A stretch of DNA of 64,000 bases. Source: Membranipora membranacea. Its lineage: Eukaryota > Bryozoa > Gymnolaemata > Cheilostomatida > Membraniporidae. The notes under the pieces are model-generated. The model was given only the letters and a program-made list of their open reading frames with translations, was not told the DNA's origin and ran no database searches. Numbering within the stretch: position 1 is the stretch's first letter; each line of letters begins with the position of its first letter. Of the stretch, positions 57,147 through 64,000 are shown one piece after another. The stretch lies in assembly GCA_914767715.1 (NCBI GenBank), contig OU612068.1:10294001-10358000 (forward strand), given 5' to 3'. The position numbers were made by a program, and so were the translations under genes.

Positions 57147-58992
57147 ATGGCTCTCAGAGGAACGAATGCACTTGTCTGTGTAGTGATCGCAACATATGTG
57201 TGCTGCTTTGCATTGGCTCATGAAGTAAGTTATGAATAATCTTGATGACGAAGCCTACTCACATTTAGATTTGGTTTGTTTTTATTTATTTTCATAAGAC
57301 CAAGACATATTACTTGAGTGTCTCTGTTATCAAAATCAAATCATGTTATTATTTACCTTGTATTATAAGCTATGTTAAGAAAATTTTGAATAAACACGAA
57401 GTGTGGCTCATACTAAATTTTTTCTGTGGGCTCAAATTTTATCAGATGGTTTCTTGAGCCCCACTGAGGAGGTTTTATATCGTCACCTTGAGGGATCTGC
57501 AATAAGTGGTCAGTCATGAGGTCAATTCAAACAAGTAGTAATGTGTGAATATATATATATATATATTTTTATAGAGAAACTGGAATTATCTCGGTTGTTT
57601 CGTTGACTCAGGACACAGAGATTTGCCATATTTAACAAGTATTGGCAATGGTAATTCTATCACCGGTTGTATAGATCATTGCTTTGCCGAGGGTGAGTGA
57701 ATTTACTTCCAGTCTGACTCTTCTCTCAAAGCTGTTCAGCCTATTTATTACCATACAAAGTGAAACAATATCCAACAATTTTCCGTTATTTTTACACTTC
57801 AGCTTGTAAAATAATTCATTACATAGAGTGTAAACACATTATTGTGTTTTAGGCTATAAGTATGCTGGTCTCCAAGCTGGAGGCTGGTGTACATGTGGAG
57901 ACACATATGGGCGGTATGGGTCTGCTCCTAACTCACAATGTAATGCAGTGTGTCCCAGAGGCCATGGAGATTGTGGTGCTAGCTGGAGGAACTCAATCTA
58001 TGAGGCAGAGGCTCCAGCTGGAACACATCTGGGATGTTTTAAAGACGCCAGTCAGAGGGATCTTCCGCTGCTGATAAATTTTGGAAACTCAAACACAGTT
58101 TCAACTTGCATCAAGTCATGTTCAGCTAAAGGTGAGACATTGCTTGTTAATTTCAAATCTATTAGGTGCCAAATCGATTTGATAATATCTTTAGTGCTGG
58201 AGCTTCAGGGTCATATTTTATTGATTATACTTAAATGCCTAAAGTGTCTAGGAAAGCAAAAAACAACCACTGTTCATATCAAAGCTTTGCCATTGCGTTG
58301 AACAAAAAAAGTAAATCTTTTCGCATAAGGACATTATTGATTGATGTAACCTAATTTAAAGTGCGAAAATCCAGGGTCTAAAAGGGTCTAGAGTATGTTA
58401 TCTCCCCTGTCACGTAATCACATTTAGTTGATAATCCACTTAAAGTATACCAGTAAGCCTAGCCCGGGCTTACCTAGGACAGTAATAAGGCTGCTCTACT
58501 TACACTAGAAATCATCAAAAAACAGTATTGGACAACAGTAGCGTAGTCAAGGACATTTTAGTGTTAACCCGTAACAGGGGAGATAACATTTACTTTTTTT
58601 GTTCATTGCAATGGCAAAGCTTTGATATGAAGGGTGGTTGTTTTTTGCTTTCCTAGACACTTTAACATGAAAATATTCTTAGGTACGTTGTGAGAAATTA
58701 TTCATAAGTAGTAAAAGGAGCAGACATATTCACAAAAAAATTTGCATTTGCTACTACGAGCAAATATTGTTTGCGTATAAACCCATGGGAAACTCCTTGC
58801 ACAGAAAGTTTTATTCTATTTATTTCAGGATATAAGTATGCTGGGCTTCAAGGTAGAGGTTGGTGTTTATGCGGAAACTCATATGGGCGTCACGGTCGTG
58901 CCCCCAACTCTGAGTGTGCTGCTATGCCCTGCCCTGGAGCTCCAGGCGTCAAATGTGGGGCAGGATGGCGAAACAGCATTTATGAAATCTAA
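57147..58992 (+). CDS. Secreted protein with two WSC domains (WSC gene 2)
   Basis: Four coding exons: 57147-57224, 57575-57692, 57853-58131 and 58829-58992 (78/118/279/164 nt), all GT-AG with phases 0/1/1, giving 212 residues. The signal peptide is MALRGTNALVCVVIATYVCC. WSC domain 1 runs from NYLGCFVDSGHRDLPYL through GYKYAGLQAGGWCTCG to CGASWRNSIYE. Domain 2 runs from HLGCFKDASQRDLPLL through GYKYAGLQGRGWCLCG to CGAGWRNSIYEI. WSC domains are extracellular and carbohydrate-binding; this is probably a soluble secreted lectin-like protein. There is no membrane segment. Each domain is split by a phase 1 intron just before the GYKYAGLQ word, so the gene arose by internal domain duplication. Exon lengths, promoter boxes and downstream sequence all match WSC gene 1 in inverted orientation. 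Confidence 0.94.
58340..58680. mobile_element. Inverted-repeat element in intron 3 of WSC gene 2
   Basis: AAAGTGTCTAGGAAAGCAAAAAACAACC and TTCATATCAAAGCTTTGCC (58237-58294) recur inverted at 58610-58665, and GTTATCTCCCCTGT (58397) recurs inverted as ACAGGGGAGATAAC near 58575. The outer arms give a fold-back of about 430 bp. WSC gene 1 has a SINE in this intron instead. Confidence 0.75.
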
Positions 58993-59284
58993 TAATTTAT
59001 GAAAATTGTATGAAAAGTTAGAAAAGTCCTTGCTTTATATTTCATAATGTCATTTTATCTACTAAAGATACTGTTAAAAGACATACAACCTAAAACCTCA
59101 TTTAAATTTGGTGTATAGTCATCATCAATAATTGAGGTTTGAACTTTGGGGCTATATTCGAGAAGAAAACAAATATCAAAAATTTTAGTAAAGTAGATGG
59201 ACATAAAATGCTTTTCCATGACCCAAATAAATTAAATTCAACCCTCACGATGATGTCAATGGATGAGATATGTAAGGACTGTAG

Positions 59285-59420
59285 CCTTTGAAGCACATAT
59301 ACATATACATATACAAATATATATACAAATACATATACAAATACATATACATACAAATACATCTAAATAAACATATATAATTATATAGACATAGACATTG
59401 ACATAAACATAGACATACAG
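59285..59420. repeat. (ACATAT)n-type simple repeat
   Basis: Runs of CATATACATATACAAATAC and ACATAGACAT. The minus-strand YVYVFVYVF frame is an artefact of it. Confidence 0.93.
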
Positions 59421-59502
59421 ACACTACAAAAAATGCTCTGCCTGTCATCATGGGAATAAGACCAGGGAGACACATTTCTGATACTAAAAAGTATGCCATT
59501 AC

Positions 59503-59831
59503 AGTTAGGAGTGATCTAATGGTTAAGGGTACGGGCTTGTGATCTTTGAGGTCCAGGTTCAGTTCCCGGTGCAGGCAGTCATTTCTGATTTGGTACTGGC
59601 ACACCATTGCTCCTAACCAAATCGTTTGCAGTACGGGACTAAAAACACTGGAGGTCAACTATGTGTTTGCATACCCCACACGCAGTAAAAAAACCCCTCT
59701 GCCTCTTCGATATAATGAGTAGCCAGGTTTCCGGCGGGCACAGGTTTAGGGTGCGGCATGAGTACTATGGGTCCCAGTTCCTGTACTAGTGAGATAGGAT
59801 AGCTCTCTTCACTTCAAAGATGATGATGATG
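59503..59831 (+). mobile_element. tRNA-derived SINE, full length
   Basis: TGATCTAATGGTTAAGGG (A box region) and AGGTTCAGTTCCCGG (B box) form a tRNA-like head. The body carries ACCCCACACGCAGTA, CCCTCTGCCTC and GGGTGCGGCATGAGTAC, and the end is a (GAT)n run. The body matches the minus-strand fragment at 18362-18545, which defines a family. Confidence 0.75.
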
Positions 59832-59879
59832 CCATTACAAATGGTCTTTGTGTACAGAACTGTTGTTCAAATCATACTA

Positions 59880-60905
59880 AATTGAAGATATTTTAAAGGT
59901 TATCAGAGGTTTTGGGACACCTTTTCTTCTAATGACCAAAAACTGGCAGCCACAGCATGGAATACGGGGTCGGAATTCAAGCAGTGTTATAAATAAGCAG
60001 TTTTGATGTTCTGCATAACATATAGTTTAGTCACCAGCCACCACTGAGGGAAGTATAACCTTGTGTTATGATATACACACTGATATGGAATAATATATGT
60101 AAAATATTTACCTTGACGGTTATAGTTATATATAGTTATAATCTCAGTGTAAAAGAAAAACAAAGTGTTACGGCCATAGTTATAAAAAGCAGTGTAGATG
60201 GGACATTGCGCTTCAGTAACTTTGCATTTTGTCGACGCCCGCATTGTCATTGTGCCGCCAGCAGTGTCATGTTATGCATAGCGTAACTAAGTTATGCGTA
60301 GCGTAACTGCCAGTTTGTTTATAGTCAGCACTTTCTCAACGCTATACTTGTGGGTTCAAATGGCTGAGCTGTTAGCGCTGATGGCTTTTGTTTGGTTGTT
60401 GGTCCAATTCATCATGCGGGCACTCTTTTCACACTGGTAATAGTTTTCGCTATTTGATACAGCAGGGGTACAAGTAGTGCGGTGATGATGGGTGAATCAG
60501 TGACCCTCATGTTCGGTCTCATTTAAAGCTGATTTTTGTTGCACCTCGTCGGATGGATTTCTGTTGACAAATGTACAAATATATTTTGGTCACCCAATGA
60601 ATCCATTATCTGAAAACTTACATTGTGTTAAATATAATGGTTTTATTCCGTAGCCATAAATATATGACATAGCCTTCAACAGTGTTGTCTGAAGGATTTT
60701 CAGTCAAAGGTAAATGGCCAAAAGCGCCAACAAGCTATTTGATTGTTGGGCATTTGTTGGTATGATAGCATCCATTCTCCCCTGAATAGTAGTTTTTTAT
60801 CATGTATTACACCGAATTGATGATAAATTATCCTCTCATATGTCATGAAAAGACAACTCTCCACAACACCTATTATTTTGGGTATTTGAGAGCCCAGCTG
60901 GGTAT
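59880..60905. repeat. Inverted segmental duplication, right arm (downstream of WSC gene 2)
   Basis: Opposite-orientation match of 12160-13010 in several blocks, for example CTTTTCTTCTAATGACCAAA (about 59923) and GCAGTTTTGATGTTCTGCATAAC (about 59998). It follows WSC gene 2 as the left arm follows WSC gene 1. Confidence 0.8.
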
Positions 60906-63900
60906 ATGGGGCAGACCCTTATCCTCTTGCGAAGGCCTCATATAGAGTCAGATGTATATATACATAAATATATATATATCTCTTTCTACGTACTTTAGAT
61001 AGAGGATAAGGCTGAAGCTGGTACTGGTGTAGTATTGTAAACCCTCTCCGCGCGAAAATAACCCTGGGACACGTTACAATATTGTAAACTATCCGGAGGA
61101 CACATTACATTAGCAACAGACCTCTTGTAAAGTGTCCCCCCTATTTCTCACTGTCCATTTTGAGGGCCAAGCTACTTATAATCATTCTAAATGGGTCAGA
61201 TCATCTAACTGGAGCATACCATGATCCCTGGATTGGATAAATTGCAATGTAATGAGTGGAACAGGTGATTTGCGCTTCACAGTAGCTTTATGAGCCGCAC
61301 GAAAACAACCCCCCTTCCCAAACTTCTATCTAGAACTGCACTGTTGTTCAGTATTTTTGTGTCATCATTAAGGCGCCAAAGTATCATTCTGAAAATTGTT
61401 ATTTCTTCGGCAATGGTAGCTGTTGGCAAGGCACTGCAGGGACAGTGTGTTCTGTAATGTGGTAACCACACATCTATTCACTGTTGGCTTAGTGCATACA
61501 CCTTTCTTCGCTAACCAGACGTCTTTCAATCATAAGAGTTTCAGATAACAACTGGTGTTCGCAAATACTCAATCATAATGTTAATGAGTTACCACCAACA
61601 CCATCCCCTAGTACAGCTGAGGCCATCATAGTGGCAGCGAGAACATCATGGTATGCTCAGGTTAGATGATCTGACCCATTTGATCATAAATAGCTTGGCC
61701 CTTGAAATGGACAGTCACGCTAACAAGAGTAATAATGATGAAACATTCTGAAAAATGATTGAAGATGGCAATAAACATATGCATATATAAGAAATATAAT
61801 GACACTTCTCAAACATTTTCATCTACTAATGGCAAACTCTTGAACAGGTATTTCTTTTTTCTGAGCAAAATAATTATTTCGCAATAGCTATGAACATCAA
61901 CTTGTCCAATGAAATATAACTAGAGATGACTTGTTTGTCTCAAAAAGTTGTCAGAAGTTGTTTTACCAATCAATGATAATTCACCTCACCGTGATTAATT
62001 ATCCAACAAATAAACAACTTATGTGGTCTGAGAATAATGTTAATTCCAACAGACAGCTAACCAGCAAGACCTCAGTGGTAAGCAGATCTACTAGTGTACA
62101 ATGTGTAGCAGCGTTGCTGCTGAGCACTGACTGAATATCCGGTTTCTTTGCCAATTTCTGGCGGATTTTCTATACAGCAGCAGTTTATGTCAGCAGTGTT
62201 AACAACTTAATTGCGTGAATATAACATATCAATAACTAACTTTTTTCATCTGATTTGTTCTCCTTAAATTAATGGCAGTTTTATATGACTGTTTTGAATT
62301 TCTCTCATCTCTCATCTAATTAATCTCACTCGGAGCGCTTTGGCTCCTTTATCGAGATACAGTCGTGTATGAACAATTGTTTAAATTATTAGTAGTAAGA
62401 AAGAAAAAAAAAGATTATGGATAAGGTTCCCCCTTCTCAACCTAAAAGTTTTCTCTGTAAGCAGTCTATTCAAGATCCGGTTTCTATCTTGTCCGGATTC
62501 CTTGTATATTTTTCAACCACTATTAAAAATTGAGATTTTTCACTGTTCATCCTCTTTCCACACTCCATGATAAATGTTCACCAATTTTTTTCAATTAAAA
62601 GTATCAATCTCAGTAGGGATAGGATAATACATAATTTCCCTTCCTGAGGCCAATAGCTAGTCAATTTTCTTCTCAAGCAGAGCTCGAATGTCCTAAAACT
62701 GCTTCTATTTTTTTTTAACTTTTCGAGTGACAGCTCAAGAAATTTGCTGTTTTCAGGTATAACCATCTTATACCCGCCAAAAAACACAGTAAGTACCGCA
62801 GATCAAGTGAACAGTCAGACTCAGTACAGTACCAGTCCTGCCTGCAAAAACAAAGGGTCAGCCTTCAGAAACCTTTTGAAATGAAGACTAATAATTGACA
62901 AGTAAACAAACTATTTTTATGTGATAATTATATGAATAGTTGTCCTCACAGAGATATATAGCGTGCCTACATTGGAGTTGTTCTCCCTTATTCCTCAAGG
63001 AGAATTAAAAAGAATCAACATTCAAGATTCAAGACTGCTAATAACATGGATCTGGGTTTGATCCTAAGTGGGGGAGAAGTTCTGATAAACTGACAGTACA
63101 AGTACTAGGAACTTGTATCCCTTATTAGGCCTGGTGTGAACGTACTAGCAATGCTAAAAAAACCCGACATATCGTAATTACCCTGAAGACATAACCGGAT
63201 ATATGACTACAACTCTTATACCAGTATTATCTCTAGTGATAGCTGTGCCAACTTTTCTGTCTAAAGGGAAGGGCTGCCCCCCCCCCTAACCTATTGTCCT
63301 AGACCATTCACGTGAACGGACTTCAACTCTGCCTCTGCTCCCATGACGGTAAAACCTAATTATAAATAAAGTCACCCGAGTTATGAATGAAGGTGATTTA
63401 TAAAATAATTCACGTGGTTGCAGCTTATTTTAAAATTCAAGCTTACCTTTTTGGTTCCCAGGGTAACTTGTAAGTAATAGATTGATCCCAGAGATTTGTA
63501 TCTGAAATAATAAAAGTTGATTAATTGAAAACACAGCAATTCACTAATATGTACATTGATAAGTTACAGCGATAAGTAAAGTGATAAGGTTGATAGCACT
63601 TCACAGCAGAGAGCTCTCCTCCAAAGTGTCTTTGCTATCTAAGGACCTGATCTTAGCAAACCTATGCCAATACACTGACATAGTAATGAAAAACTTGACA
63701 GTATCACACGTTATGTCTCTTCTTTAGTAATCTTAACCAACAGTGAGCTCATAGTGCTGTCGGGTTTTTATCCCCACATTCTTGTAGTTTTTAATGTATA
63801 GCATCTCTTGAAAAACTTTGCTGGTGGTTGGGGGTGGGGGAGCATAGCTTGTCAGTGCTTCCTTTGGAGCTGTTGCGCAGAGATTGGTCCCCTCTCAAAA

Positions 63901-64000
63901 AACATGTTAGAATTTCTGGGATTTTTCGTTTTACAAACCAAATCAACAGAGAGTGACTGGACATGTTTCAAAGCAAAGAATTGGAATCAATAATGCATGC
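60906..64000. other. Non-coding stretch to the right edge
   Basis: GGACAGTCACGCTA / TAGCTTGGCCCTTGAAATGGACAG (61690) is an inverted partner of CTGTCCATTTTGAGGGCCAAGCTA (61152), with GATCATCTAAC words nearby, so about 61150-61710 is an old fold-back. GTCTTCAGGGTAA words and a GGGTTTGATCCT near 63055 may be SINE traces. ORFs have no motif or splice context. I see no gene. Confidence 0.45.

Noticed and set aside
59102-59658. Overlapping minus-strand ORFs rich in Tyr, Val and Cys
   Set aside because: Low-complexity translation of the ACATAT-type simple repeat and part of the SINE.

Overview
The window looks like nuclear DNA of an invertebrate animal. It is AT-rich, its genes are split by GT-AG introns, some promoters have TATA boxes, and much of the sequence is repetitive: satellite arrays, fold-back elements and MITEs, tRNA-derived SINEs, LTR and non-LTR retroelements, and a MULE relic. 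Secreted WSC-domain proteins, a Ty3/gypsy polyprotein and a transposon-linked CxC-tail protein fit an aquatic invertebrate. I cannot name the phylum. There are no operons, no CRISPR array and no bacterial genes. Gene models were built by hand from splice signals and reading phase, so exon edges are predictions.

Left part (1-11.6 kb). A 133-bp satellite enters from the left edge. It is followed by a family of three tiny secreted-peptide genes. One, on the minus strand (3543-4086), encodes a 55-residue precursor with a signal peptide and a Gly-rich, strongly basic tail. The other two, on the plus strand (834-1656 and 9155-9667), lie in two copies of a duplicated block of about 2 kb. The copies differ by a 310-bp insertion and by a probable solo LTR. 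Between the blocks are a dead non-LTR retroelement and several fold-back or SINE sequences.

WSC pair (12-16 kb and 57-61 kb). Two genes for secreted proteins with two WSC domains face outward at opposite ends of the window. Their four coding exons have identical lengths (78/118/279/164 nt). TATA and inverted CCAAT positions are also conserved, and so is sequence downstream of both genes. They are arms of an inverted segmental duplication whose members are about 41 kb apart.

Middle (16-42 kb). A 640-bp fold-back element is followed by a minus-strand multi-exon gene of unknown family (17937-20156). Then come a TIR element, a locally duplicated region, and a 5.6-kb fold-back complex (26441-32084) with a tandem-repeat centre. 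Next are a TATC microsatellite, an inverted relative of the left satellite with a 315-bp higher-order period, a MULE transposase relic, a frameshifted CxC-tail pseudogene (38242-40156), and a minus-strand gene of unknown family (41831-42750).

Retroelement block (43-50 kb). A Ty3/gypsy Pol of 1261 codons is uninterrupted. It carries protease, reverse transcriptase, RNase H and a DD35E integrase, but its first RNase H catalytic Asp is Asn and no gag is visible. A 2.4-kb stretch separates it from a probable 3' LTR. That stretch holds antisense exons coding for a possible membrane protein, a poly(A) signal for them, and a 29-bp minisatellite. From 50 to 57 kb and from 61 kb to the end there is little that I can support as coding.
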